Source of the DNA: Sphingomonas panacisoli
Lineage (GTDB): Bacteria; Pseudomonadota; Alphaproteobacteria; Sphingomonadales; Sphingomonadaceae
Length of the DNA: 64,000 nucleotides
Direction of reading: 5' to 3'
NCBI RefSeq assembly: GCF_007859635.1
Contig: NZ_CP042306.1
Span: 1,116,001-1,180,000 of the forward strand
The notes under the pieces are model-generated. The model worked only from the letters and a program-made list of their open reading frames with translations, searched no databases and was not told where the DNA came from. This document shows positions 29,539-38,207 of the stretch, one piece after another. Every line of letters begins with the position of its first letter. Position 1 is the first letter of the stretch. Position numbers and translations under genes: made by a program.

Positions 29539-29563
29539 ACCCCGGCTCAAGGCCGGGGTGACG
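29539..29563. repeat. Single inverted repeat before rplQ
   Basis: GACCCCGGCTCAAGGCCGGGGTGAC, one half of the mirrored intergenic element family, is placed directly after three other hairpins in the rpoA-rplQ gap. Confidence 0.75.
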
Positions 29564-29641
29564 GATATCCGGTAGACCCACCGTCTCTACCTGGCCCGGG
29601 GTACCTCACACGGCCCCCTGACGAACGAGAAGGAAAGTATC

Positions 29642-30064
29642 ATGCGCCACAAGGTAGGCGGTCGTAAGCTTCAACGCACCTCGGCGCACCGCGCCGCATT
29701 GTTCCGCAACATGTCGGCGGCGCTGATCAAGCACGAGCAGATCACGACCACGGTCGCCAAGGCGAAGGAGCTTCGCCCGTATATCGAGAAGCTGGTGACG
29801 CTGGCGAAGAAGGGTGGCCTGTCCAACCGTCGCCTCGCGCACGCTCGTTTGCTCGACGATGCGCAGCTGGTGAAGCTGTTCGACGTGATCGCGGCGCGCT
29901 ACGCGACCCGCAACGGCGGCTACACCCGCGTGATCAAGGCCGGCATCCGCGCCTCGGACGCATCGCCGATGGCGGTCATCGAGTTCGTCGATCGCGACGT
30001 CTCGGCGAAGGGCCAGGATTCGGGTCCGGTGCTGGTCGACGAGGACTTCGATCAGGCCGCCTGA
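29642..30064 (+). CDS. rplQ: 50S ribosomal protein L17
   Basis: The 140-residue protein ([20 protein letters not shown]...) is the last gene of the alpha operon. It contains [20 protein letters not shown] and the C-terminal YTRVIKAG...[19 protein letters not shown] precedes the ATG. Confidence 0.97.
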   Translation: MRHKVGGRKLQRTSAHRAALFRNMSAALIKHEQITTTVAKAKELRPYIEKLVTLAKKGGLSNRRLAHARLLDDAQLVKLFDVIAARYATRNGGYTRVIKAGIRASDASPMAVIEFVDRDVSAKGQDSGPVLVDEDFDQAA

Positions 30065-30084
30065 GAGGGTTCTTCATCCGTAAC

Positions 30085-30121
30085 AAAAAGGTCGCGCTTC
30101 GTCGGGAAGCGCGACCTTTTT
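30085..30121 (+). terminator. Rho-independent terminator after rplQ
   Basis: A perfect 16-pair stem (30085-30100 with 30106-30121), starting AAAAAGGTCGCGC and ending GCGCGACCTTTTT, closes the alpha operon. Confidence 0.93.
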
Positions 30122-30175
30122 GTTTGTCGGCGTTGTAGGTCGGCATCGACGGATAGGCCGTCGTGGGAGATGAAT

Positions 30176-30382
30176 ATGACTCGGATCGCGTTGATGATCG
30201 CTGCCGCCGCCGTAACGGTCACGGCAATGCCGGCCGAAGCCAAGGTGTGCCGCACTTATTATCGCGGGCATTACGTCAAGTGCCACAAGGCGTTCCGCCC
30301 GAGCATCAACCTGAAGCGCAAGCATCCGGTCAAGGTCGTCCGCTGCCGGCACGGCGGCAACAACGTCAACTGCAAGCGCTGA
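30176..30382 (+). CDS. Small secreted cationic four-Cys protein
   Basis: The 68-residue precursor has a signal peptide (MTRIALMIAAAAVTVTAMPAEA) and a mature part of about 46 residues rich in Lys, Arg and His with four Cys (VCRTYY, VKCHK, VRCRH, VNCKR), enough for two disulfides. The ATG at 30176 fits GGGAG at eight bases better than the ATG at 30170. No family recognised. The high positive charge suggests binding to membrane, lipopolysaccharide or nucleic acid. It has its own terminator. Confidence 0.7.
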   Translation: MTRIALMIAAAAVTVTAMPAEAKVCRTYYRGHYVKCHKAFRPSINLKRKHPVKVVRCRHGGNNVNCKR

Positions 30383-30386
30383 CGTG

Positions 30387-30430
30387 AAGAGGGCCGCATC
30401 TCCGGGTGGAGATGCGGCCCTCTTCGTTTA
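30387..30430 (+). terminator. Terminator after the four-Cys protein gene
   Basis: A perfect 17-pair stem (AAGAGGGCCGCATCTCC with its complement, loop GGGT) spans 30387-30424, followed by CGTTTA. Confidence 0.8.
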
Positions 30431-30474
30431 GGTGTCGGGCGTCGCGGGCTTTAGCTCACGCTAGCCCGCGCCGT

Positions 30475-31020
30475 TCAGCGGCAACGATAGTCCGTATTCG
30501 ACTGGTCGACCTTCTTGCCGAGCAATGCGCCCAGCGCGCCGCCGATCAGCGTGCCGCCGATGCGGTTGCGCCCGCCATCGACCACGTTGCCGAGGATACC
30601 ACCAGCCGCTGCGCCAACGATCAGGCCGGTCGTGCCGTCGTTCCGCTTGCAGTAATAGCGCCCGTCCGATCCGCGATAGACCTGGTCGTTCGAGGTCAGC
30701 GTTCGTTCCTGATAACGGGGATCGTCCTTATAGTAGCGCGACGCGTCGTAATCGGTCTGATAGCGCGGGTCGTTATACGGATCGCTATAGCTCGAGTTCG
30801 GGTAGCGCGGATCGTTGTAGCTCGACCGGCGCTGATCGCGACGCTGAGCCTGCTCGAACAATGCGCGTTCCTGGTCGTAGAGACGCTGTTCGTTGTCGAA
30901 ACGACGCTGCGCGGCATCGAAGCGGCGCTGTTCGGAATAGGTTTGCGCGGTGGCGGGGACGGCAAGTGCCGTCACGGCGATCGCGGCAGCCGACAGGGCA
31001 AGGGGCAGGGTACGCAACAT
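30475..31020 (-). CDS. Secreted glycine-zipper protein
   Basis: The 181-residue precursor has a signal peptide (MLRTLPLALSAAAIAVTALAVPATAQ), a Gln/Arg-rich helical part, a Tyr/Asp/Ser/Pro-rich repeat-like part (NDPRYPNSSYSDPYNDPRYQ), and a C-terminal glycine-zipper segment (GLIVGAAAGGILGNVVDGG...GGTLIGGALGALLG) like those of Rickettsia 17 kDa-antigen-type envelope proteins. GAAGGAG lies before the ATG at 31020. Probably an envelope protein; no lipobox is seen. Confidence 0.8.
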   Translation of the reverse strand: MLRTLPLALSAAAIAVTALAVPATAQTYSEQRRFDAAQRRFDNEQRLYDQERALFEQAQRRDQRRSSYNDPRYPNSSYSDPYNDPRYQTDYDASRYYKDDPRYQERTLTSNDQVYRGSDGRYYCKRNDGTTGLIVGAAAGGILGNVVDGGRNRIGGTLIGGALGALLGKKVDQSNTDYRCR

Positions 31021-31144
31021 GGCTCTTCTCCTTCGATTACCCCGGCTCAACGCCTCAGCGTCGATACGGGTCCGTTTCGGGTTTACGCCTACTAGTTGAA
31101 CCTGCGATGACGGCGGACGATATGCCTCTCCCATGGAGTTGTCG

Positions 31145-33283
31145 ATGCATCGCCTGTTGCCGCTGACCCTGATCGCCCTGACCGTTCCCGCCTTTGCCCA
31201 GACGAGTGACATGACCAGTATCACCTATCCTGCGACCGAACGCGGCACGACCGTGGACGAACAATTCGGGGTGAAGGTCGCCGATCCCTATCGCTGGCTG
31301 GAAAACGACGTCCGCACCGATCCCAAGGTCGCGGCCTGGGTGGCGGACGAGAACAAGCTGACCGATGCCTATCTCGCGACGTTGCCGGGGCGCGATATCT
31401 TCAAGACGCGGCTGAAGGCGTTGATCGACTACGAGCGGTTCGGTACGCCGGTGAAGAAGGGCGGGCGCTATTTCTACGCGCGCAATTCGGGTCTGCAGAA
31501 CCAGGCGGTGCTGTACGTGCGCGACGCTATCGACGGCGCTGGCCGCGTGCTGATCGACCCCAATGGCTGGGCGAAGGACGGCGCGACCGCGCTCGGCGAA
31601 TGGGCGCCGAGCGAAGACGGCAAGCGCATCGTCTATGCCATCCAGGACGGCGGCACCGATTGGCGGACGGTCAAGGTGCTCGACGTCGATAGCGGCAAGG
31701 TGCTCGACGACACGGTCGAATGGGTGAAATTCTCCAACCTGTCCTGGGCGAAGGACGGATCGGGCTTCTATTATTCGCGCTTCCCCGCGCCGCCCGAGGG
31801 GCAGAAGTTCCAGTCGACCAACGAGAATCAAGCGGTCTATTTCCACAAGCTCGGCACGCCGCAATCGGCCGATACGCTGATCTACGCGACGCCCGATCAG
31901 CCCAAACGCAGCCATGGCGCGCAGGTCACCGACGACGGCAAGTGGCTGGTCATCACCACGACCGAGGGCACCGACAACCGTTACGAGATTACCGTCATCG
32001 ACCTGGCCGCGCCGAAGCCGGCGCCGCGGACGATATTCAAGGGGCTCGACTATCAGTGGAGCTTCGCGGGCAATGTCGGCGGCAACTTCTATTGGGTGAC
32101 GGACAAGGACGCGCCGCGGATGCGTCTCGTCTCGACCAATCTCTATGCGCGATCGGCGGAAGTGCCGGTGGTCGAAGTGGTGCCGCAGGACAAGGCGGTG
32201 CTCGACGGCGCCGCCATCATCGGCGGCAAGCTGGTCACGTCGTACCTGGTCGATGTGAAAAGCGAGGTCCGCCGCTACTCGCTCGACGGCAAGCCCGATG
32301 GCACGGTGGCGTTGCCCGGCATCGGATCGGTCGGCGGGTTCGGTGGCGAGGCGGACGATCCGGAGACGTTCTACAGCTTCACCAGCTACAACCGGCCGAC
32401 GACGATCTATCGCTACGACGTCGCGACGGGGAAATCGTCGGTCTGGGCGCAGCCCAAGGTCGCGTTCGATCCCGCCAACTACCTCGTCAGCCAAGTCTTC
32501 TACGCGTCGAAGGACGGCACCCGCGTGCCGATGTTCATCGTCCGCAAGAAGGGGACGAGCGGGCCGGCACCGACCTTGCTCTACGCCTATGGCGGGTTCA
32601 ACGTCACGATGGAGCCGGCCTTCTCCGCGACGCGGATCGCCTGGCTGGAGCAGGGCGGCGTCTACGCCGTCGCCAACATTCGCGGCGGCGGCGAGTATGG
32701 CAAGGAATGGCACGACGGCGGGCGGCTGGCGAACAAACAGAACGTGTTCGACGATTTCATCGCGGCCGGCGAGTTCCTGAAAGCGAAGGGCTATACCGGC
32801 AAGGACCAACTGGCGATCATGGGCGGGTCGAACGGCGGACTGTTGATCGGCGCGGTGGTCAATCAGCGGCCCGATCTGTTCGCCGCGGCGCTGCCGCAGG
32901 TCGGTGTGATGGACATGCTGCGCTTCGATCGCTTCACCGCGGGGCGCTATTGGGTCGACGATTACGGTTATCCGTCGAAGGAAGCCGATTTCCGCGTGCT
33001 GCTGAAATACTCGCCCTATCACAACATCCGCGCCGGCAAGCCCTATCCGGCGATCCTCGCGGCGACCGCCGACACCGACGATCGCGTCGTGCCGGGGCAT
33101 ACGTTCAAATATACCGCGATGCTGCAGTCGATGGACCTCGGCCCCAAGCCGCGCCTCGTCCGGATCGAGACGCGGGCCGGGCATGGTTCGGGGAAACCGA
33201 CCGACAAGATCATCGACGAGACGGCGAGCGACTGGGCGTTCATCGCGAAGTGGACGGGGATGGTCGTCAAACCGGTCGAGTGA
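31145..33283 (+). CDS. Prolyl oligopeptidase family serine peptidase (S9A), secreted
   Basis: The 712-residue enzyme has a signal peptide (MHRLLPLTLIALTVPAFAQ), the N-terminal DPYRWLEND motif typical of prolyl oligopeptidase, a seven-blade propeller region, and the catalytic alpha/beta domain with S562 in GGSNGGLL, Asp in DDRVVPGH, and H680 in RAGHGSGKP. It cleaves short peptides after proline. The ATG at 31145 fits the GGAG six bases upstream; an ATG at 31133 is also in frame. Probably periplasmic. Confidence 0.92.
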   Translation: MHRLLPLTLIALTVPAFAQTSDMTSITYPATERGTTVDEQFGVKVADPYRWLENDVRTDPKVAAWVADENKLTDAYLATLPGRDIFKTRLKALIDYERFGTPVKKGGRYFYARNSGLQNQAVLYVRDAIDGAGRVLIDPNGWAKDGATALGEWAPSEDGKRIVYAIQDGGTDWRTVKVLDVDSGKVLDDTVEWVKFSNLSWAKDGSGFYYSRFPAPPEGQKFQSTNENQAVYFHKLGTPQSADTLIYATPDQPKRSHGAQVTDDGKWLVITTTEGTDNRYEITVIDLAAPKPAPRTIFKGLDYQWSFAGNVGGNFYWVTDKDAPRMRLVSTNLYARSAEVPVVEVVPQDKAVLDGAAIIGGKLVTSYLVDVKSEVRRYSLDGKPDGTVALPGIGSVGGFGGEADDPETFYSFTSYNRPTTIYRYDVATGKSSVWAQPKVAFDPANYLVSQVFYASKDGTRVPMFIVRKKGTSGPAPTLLYAYGGFNVTMEPAFSATRIAWLEQGGVYAVANIRGGGEYGKEWHDGGRLANKQNVFDDFIAAGEFLKAKGYTGKDQLAIMGGSNGGLLIGAVVNQRPDLFAAALPQVGVMDMLRFDRFTAGRYWVDDYGYPSKEADFRVLLKYSPYHNIRAGKPYPAILAATADTDDRVVPGHTFKYTAMLQSMDLGPKPRLVRIETRAGHGSGKPTDKIIDETASDWAFIAKWTGMVVKPVE

Positions 33284-33327
33284 CGCACAGGCTTGCGCGC
33301 GGTCTTTTTCGAACATAGGGTATGGTC

Positions 33328-35154
33328 ATGAACGACCCGACCCTAGTCTCCGATGCTGTCCGTCCCGCCATCGACAAGAAGGCGCTGCTCGCCAAATATA
33401 TCGAGGAGCGCGACAAGCGGCTGCGCGACGACGGGAACGACCAATATATCGACCTGAACGGCGCGTTCGCCGATTACGCGATCGACCCGCACACGCCGGT
33501 GGTGCCGCGCGATCCGGTGACCGATCATGTCACCTTCGCGTTCGTCGGCGGCGGTTTTGCGGGGCTGGTGACGGGCGCACGGCTCGCGGAAGCGGGGATC
33601 ACCGATTACCGCATTATCGAGAAGGGCGGGGACTTCGGCGGGACCTGGTATTGGAATCGCTATCCCGGCGCGCAATGCGACACCGCGTCGATGATCTACA
33701 TGCCGCTACTTGAAGAAACCGGTCACATGCCGACCGAGAAATACGCGCACGGCCCCGAAATCCTCGAGCAGTGTCGGCGGATCGGGCGGCAATACGGGCT
33801 GTACGAGAAGGCGCTTTTCCACACCCAGATCCGCGAGATCGTGTGGGACCAGAAGCGGCAGGTTTGGGTGATCACCACCGACCGCGACGACCGCTTCACC
33901 GCCAAATATGTCGGGATCGGCACCGGACCGCTGCACATCCCGAAACTGCCCGGCATCCCGGGGATCAAGCGGTTCGAGGGTAAGTCGTTCCACACCAGCC
34001 GCTGGGACTATGGCTATACCGGCGGCGACGCGAACGGCGCGCCGATGACCGGCCTAGCCGACAAACGCGTCGCGATCATCGGCACCGGCGCGACGTCGGT
34101 GCAGGCGGTGCCCCACCTCGCGCGCGCGGCGAAGGAGCTTTACGTCGTCCAGCGCACGCCCTCGTCGGTGGACGTCCGGGCCAACGCGCCGATCGACCCG
34201 GAGTGGTTCGCCGGGATCGCGACGCCGGGTTGGCAGCGCCGCTGGCTGGAGAATTTCACCGCCAACCAGACGCCGGGCATGGCGGTCGAGGAGGATCTGG
34301 TCGAGGACGGCTGGACCGACATTTCGCGCCGAATCAAGGCGCGCGTGGTGACGCTGCCGCCGGCCGAACGCAGTTTCGAGAACATCCTGCGCGTGTGGGA
34401 GGATTCGGACTTCGAGAAGATGGAGGAAATCCGCGCGCGCGTGGACCAGCTCGTCGCCGACCCGGAAACGGCGGCGGGGCTCAAGGCGTGGTACCGCCAG
34501 CTGTGCAAGCGGCCGTGCTTCCACGATGCCTATTTGCAGGCCTTCAACACGCCCGGCACGCACTTGATCGACACTGGCGGCAAGGGCGTGGAGTCGATCG
34601 ACGAGACCGGCTTCACCGTCGCGGGCAAGCATTACGACGTCGATTGCATCATCTACGCCTCGGGTTTCCGCGTCGGCACCAATCTGTCGGGGCTGGTCGG
34701 GTTCGACGTGGTCGGGCGCAACGGCGTGAAGCTGAGCGAGGCCTGGGCGGACGGGATGCGGTCGAAGCACGGCATCCACGTCCACGGCTTTCCCAACCTG
34801 TTCGTCGTGACGCCGACCCAGGGCGCGAATCTGATTTCCAACGTGCCGCACAACCTCACCGAGTCCGGCCGGACGATCGCCGCCGTCGTCGCGCATGCGG
34901 AAGACGTCGGCGCGCACGAGGTCGAGGTGACGCGTGAAGCGCAGGATGCGTGGTGCGAGTTGCTGCTATCCGGCCCGGGCCGCAGCCTGCGCACCGCGCC
35001 AGACTGCACGCCGGGATACTATAATAATGAGGGCAAGGACCCCGGCCCGGCGGCGGCGCTCGCGGTCGGCTACCCGCTCGGTGCGCACGCTTATTTCCAA
35101 TATATCGATAGCTGGCGGCAGTCGGGCGCGTTCGACGGGCTGGCCTTTACCTAG
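33328..35154 (+). CDS. Baeyer-Villiger-type flavin monooxygenase
   Basis: The 608-residue enzyme has the FAD motif GGGFAGL (about 74-80), the GGTWYWNRYPGAQCD segment, the Baeyer-Villiger fingerprint FEGKSFHTSRWD (about 216-227) and the NADPH motif GTGATSVQ. Members oxidise ketones to esters or lactones with NADPH and O2. The first 55 residues before the FAD domain are longer than in cyclohexanone monooxygenase, similar to the phenylacetone/steroid-type group with an N-terminal extension. The substrate cannot be assigned. The stop overlaps the convergent hydrolase stop (CTAG). Confidence 0.9.
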   Translation: MNDPTLVSDAVRPAIDKKALLAKYIEERDKRLRDDGNDQYIDLNGAFADYAIDPHTPVVPRDPVTDHVTFAFVGGGFAGLVTGARLAEAGITDYRIIEKGGDFGGTWYWNRYPGAQCDTASMIYMPLLEETGHMPTEKYAHGPEILEQCRRIGRQYGLYEKALFHTQIREIVWDQKRQVWVITTDRDDRFTAKYVGIGTGPLHIPKLPGIPGIKRFEGKSFHTSRWDYGYTGGDANGAPMTGLADKRVAIIGTGATSVQAVPHLARAAKELYVVQRTPSSVDVRANAPIDPEWFAGIATPGWQRRWLENFTANQTPGMAVEEDLVEDGWTDISRRIKARVVTLPPAERSFENILRVWEDSDFEKMEEIRARVDQLVADPETAAGLKAWYRQLCKRPCFHDAYLQAFNTPGTHLIDTGGKGVESIDETGFTVAGKHYDVDCIIYASGFRVGTNLSGLVGFDVVGRNGVKLSEAWADGMRSKHGIHVHGFPNLFVVTPTQGANLISNVPHNLTESGRTIAAVVAHAEDVGAHEVEVTREAQDAWCELLLSGPGRSLRTAPDCTPGYYNNEGKDPGPAAALAVGYPLGAHAYFQYIDSWRQSGAFDGLAFT

Positions 35155-36026
35155 CGGAAGGTCGCCTGCAGCCAGCCGACGATCGCCGCCGCGAGCGCGA
35201 TGCGGTGGTCGTTATAGCTGTGATCGGTCTCCAGCTTGATTTCGGTCACCGTGCCGCCGGCCTTCTTGACCTCGGCGGCGGCGAGGTCGGCGTCGGGCTT
35301 GAGCCCGTCGTTCGAGCTCAACAGCAGCAACGGCCGTCCCGCGAACCGCGCGGCGTTGGTCCGCCAGTCCCAGCGCGCGGCATTCGCGGCACCGTCGGCG
35401 ACCATCTCCTCGATCGTCATGTTGGTGTAGCTGGCATCCTCGCCCCAATCCTTGCGGAGCGCGTCGATCGGCTTGCCCGCCGCGCCGGCGAGCCGCCCGC
35501 CGATATTGGCGCCGGAGATCACGACCGACCCTGCGACCTGCTTGTCGTCGCTGAGCATCACGGTCGCGAAGCCGCCCATCGAATGGCCCATCACGACGAT
35601 CCGCGTGGGGTCGATGAAGTATTTGGCGTCGTTCGCCGGATCGCGCAGCCACGCAAGGCCCGCGCGGCCGTCCTCCACGACGTGCGAGAAGCTGAACTTG
35701 CCGCCACCGCCCCACACGCCGCGATACTCGATCGCCAGCACATGCCATCCCGCTCGCTGCATCGCGCGGTCGAGGTCGAAATTCATCTCGGTGCCGGGAA
35801 AGCCGTGGAGCATCAGCACCGTCGGGTGCGGCTTGCCACCGGAGGCGAGGAACAGCCGGGCGGGCAGCGCGATCCCGGCGCTTGTATAACGCAGCTGAAT
35901 CAGTTTGGCGGGGAATTGCGCGTCGGGCGCGGGGTCGGCAATGACGGCGTTGGGTATCGTTTGGGCGTGCAACGCGCCGGCCACGCCAAGCCCGAGCATC
36001 GCGGCACATGCCAACGTCCTGATCAT
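35151..36026 (-). CDS. Secreted alpha/beta hydrolase
   Basis: The 291-residue protein has a signal peptide (MIRTLACAAMLGLGVAGALHAQ), HGFPGTEMNFDLDRAMQRAGW (oxyanion region), the nucleophile elbow GHSMGG with Ser, and a late His in ETDHSYNDHRIAL. It may hydrolyse an ester, perhaps linked to the monooxygenase next door, but the two are convergent and the link is inferred. The stop codon overlaps that of the monooxygenase gene. Confidence 0.85.
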   Translation of the reverse strand: MIRTLACAAMLGLGVAGALHAQTIPNAVIADPAPDAQFPAKLIQLRYTSAGIALPARLFLASGGKPHPTVLMLHGFPGTEMNFDLDRAMQRAGWHVLAIEYRGVWGGGGKFSFSHVVEDGRAGLAWLRDPANDAKYFIDPTRIVVMGHSMGGFATVMLSDDKQVAGSVVISGANIGGRLAGAAGKPIDALRKDWGEDASYTNMTIEEMVADGAANAARWDWRTNAARFAGRPLLLLSSNDGLKPDADLAAAEVKKAGGTVTEIKLETDHSYNDHRIALAAAIVGWLQATFR

Positions 36027-36092
36027 CTCACTCTCCCCCGTCTGGCCAAGCGCAGCCTAACGCCGGAACGGGGGAGGGGAAAGCTTCTCGCG

Positions 36093-36410
36093 TCAGCGCG
36101 CCGCGTATTGCGGGATCAGCGCCAGCGCATCGCGCGCGATCTGGTGCGACCAGACCGAGTCACCGTTCTTGGTCAGCATCATCTCGTTGTCGCGGGTCAG
36201 CGCGGCGCGATAGGCAAGCGTTGCGTCACCCGTGCGTCCGGCGCGCAAATAGGCCTGCGCCAGTTCGATATAGGCGCCGCTGTCGCCCGATGCGACGGCC
36301 GTCCGGCTTTCGGTGATGCGAATGTCCGATGCGAGCTTGGCCGACGGCGTATCGGCGAATGCCGGCATCGCGGTTGCGACCAAAGCTACGAAAAGTGCTG
36401 CCTTTACCAT
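36093..36410 (-). CDS. Small secreted protein with TPR-like repeat
   Basis: The 105-residue precursor has a signal peptide (MVKAALFVALVATAMPAFA) and a mature part with one tetratricopeptide-like helix pair (GAYIELAQAYLRAGRTGDATLAYRAAL). GAGGAT precedes the ATG at 36410. It is divergent from guaA over an A+T-rich gap (36411-36563). Function unknown. Confidence 0.75.
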   Translation of the reverse strand: MVKAALFVALVATAMPAFADTPSAKLASDIRITESRTAVASGDSGAYIELAQAYLRAGRTGDATLAYRAALTRDNEMMLTKNGDSVWSHQIARDALALIPQYAAR

Positions 36411-36563
36411 CGGTTGTATCCTCTCATCCTCCCGCAAATGACTCTACGATGACAGAATCATGACATAAAATACGTAATTGTGAAGTAAAAATGTCATCTT
36501 GATGTAACAAAACTCGATGTGACCCAATCTGGCGCAGGGGCGCGGCAGTCGCTATCGGACGCC

Positions 36564-38132
36564 ATGACCCAAGCCCCCACAGCATTTGGCGATTCGATCC
36601 TGATCGTCGATTTCGGCAGCCAGGTGACCCAACTCATCGCCCGCCGCGTGCGCGAGGCGGGGGTCTATTCGGAAATCGTCCCTTTCAATGCAGCGGACGA
36701 CGCCTTTGCGCGGATGAAGCCACGGGGCGTGATCCTGTCGGGCAGTCCGGCGAGCGTGCTCGACGAAGACAGCCCGCGCGTCCCGCAGGCGATCTTCGAT
36801 AGCGGGCTGCCGGTTCTCGGCATCTGCTACGGCCAGCAAGTCATGATGCACCAGTTGGGCGGCACGGTAGAGCTGGGCGACAGCGGCGAATTCGGCCGCG
36901 CCTTCATAGAGATCGACGATCGCTGCGAACTGTTCAACGGCCTGTGGAGCGAGGGCGAGACGCACCAGGTGTGGATGAGTCACGGCGACAAGGTGACCGC
37001 GCTCGCGCCCGGCTTCCGTCCCGTCGCCGCCAGTGCCGGCGCGCCGTTCGCGGTGATCGCCGACGATGCGCGCCGCTATTACGCGATGCAGTTCCACCCC
37101 GAGGTGGTCCACACGCCGGACGGCGCGAAGCTGATCGCCAATTTCGCGCGGCATGTCTGCGGGTTGAAGGGCGACTGGTCGATGGCCGAGTTCCGCGCCG
37201 CCAAGATCGCCGAGATCCGCGAGCAGGTCGGCGACAAGCGGGTGATTTGCGGGCTGTCGGGCGGCGTCGACAGCGCGGTCGCCGCGGTGCTGATCCACGA
37301 GGCGATCGGGCATCAACTGACCTGCGTGTTCGTCGACCACGGCCTGATGCGCAGCGGCGAGGCGGACCAGGTCGTGTCGCTGTTCCGCGGCCATTACAAT
37401 ATCCCGCTGGTCCACGTGAACGCCGAGACCCTGTTCCTCAGCGGCCTCGCCGGCGTCACCGACCCCGAGGCCAAGCGCAAGTTCATCGGCAAGACGTTCA
37501 TCGACGTGTTCGAGGACGAGGCGCGGAAGATCGGCGGGGCGGAGTTCCTGGCGCAGGGCACGCTCTATCCCGACGTGATCGAGAGCGTGTCGTTCACCGG
37601 CGGGCCGTCGGTGACGATCAAGAGCCACCACAATGTCGGCGGTCTGCCCGAGCGCATGAACATGAAGCTCGTCGAACCGCTGCGCGAGCTGTTCAAGGAC
37701 GAGGTGCGGGCACTGGGCCGCGAGCTCGGGCTACCCGACATCTTCGTCGGCCGACATCCGTTCCCCGGCCCGGGCCTCGCGATCCGCATCCCCGGCGAGG
37801 TCAGCAAGGACCGTTGCGACATCCTGCGAAAGGCCGACGCGATTTACCTCGAGGAAATCCGCAATGCCGGGCTGTACGACGCCATCTGGCAGGCGTTCGC
37901 GGTGCTGCTCCCGGTGCGCAGCGTCGGGGTGATGGGCGACGGGCGAACTTACGACAACGTCCTGGCGCTCCGCGCGGTGACCTCGGTCGACGGCATGACG
38001 GCGGATGCCTATCACTTCTCCGGCGAATTCCTGTCGCGCTGCGCGACGCGGATCATCAACGAGGTCAAGGGCATCAACCGCGTGACCTACGACTATACGT
38101 CGAAGCCGCCCGGCACGATCGAGTGGGAGTGA
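36564..38132 (+). CDS. guaA: GMP synthase (glutamine-hydrolysing)
   Basis: The 522-residue enzyme converts XMP to GMP. It has the class I glutaminase domain with C88 in GICYGQQ and the later HPEV segment, the ATP-pyrophosphatase P-loop [10 protein letters not shown], and the C-terminal dimer domain ending PPGTIEWE. The ATG at 36564 gives the usual family length; a GTG at 36519 is in frame but without a ribosome binding site. Confidence 0.97.
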   Translation: MTQAPTAFGDSILIVDFGSQVTQLIARRVREAGVYSEIVPFNAADDAFARMKPRGVILSGSPASVLDEDSPRVPQAIFDSGLPVLGICYGQQVMMHQLGGTVELGDSGEFGRAFIEIDDRCELFNGLWSEGETHQVWMSHGDKVTALAPGFRPVAASAGAPFAVIADDARRYYAMQFHPEVVHTPDGAKLIANFARHVCGLKGDWSMAEFRAAKIAEIREQVGDKRVICGLSGGVDSAVAAVLIHEAIGHQLTCVFVDHGLMRSGEADQVVSLFRGHYNIPLVHVNAETLFLSGLAGVTDPEAKRKFIGKTFIDVFEDEARKIGGAEFLAQGTLYPDVIESVSFTGGPSVTIKSHHNVGGLPERMNMKLVEPLRELFKDEVRALGRELGLPDIFVGRHPFPGPGLAIRIPGEVSKDRCDILRKADAIYLEEIRNAGLYDAIWQAFAVLLPVRSVGVMGDGRTYDNVLALRAVTSVDGMTADAYHFSGEFLSRCATRIINEVKGINRVTYDYTSKPPGTIEWE

Positions 38133-38171
38133 CCAAGACTCGCGATCATGCGGGGCATGATCGCGGCTTGG
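38133..38171. terminator. Long hairpin between guaA and the convergent receptor gene
   Basis: CGCGATCATGC (38141-38151) and GCATGATCGCG (38155-38165) form an 11-pair stem, extended by CCAAG/CTTGG outside. It starts directly after the guaA stop. No strong T-run follows, so termination efficiency is uncertain; it could serve both convergent genes. Confidence 0.55.
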
Positions 38172-38207
38172 TCGCTCGGCGCTGCAAGGCGCCGCCCTTG
38201 CCGTCGG

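Noticed and set aside
23578..29642. Search for rpmJ (L36) in the secY-adk-rpsM region
   Set aside because: No short frame with the L36 pattern was found; absence here is usual for alphaproteobacteria.
31055..33316. Long minus-strand open frame antisense to the prolyl oligopeptidase gene
   Set aside because: Low-complexity Arg/Asp/His composition typical of antisense reading of G+C-rich genes.
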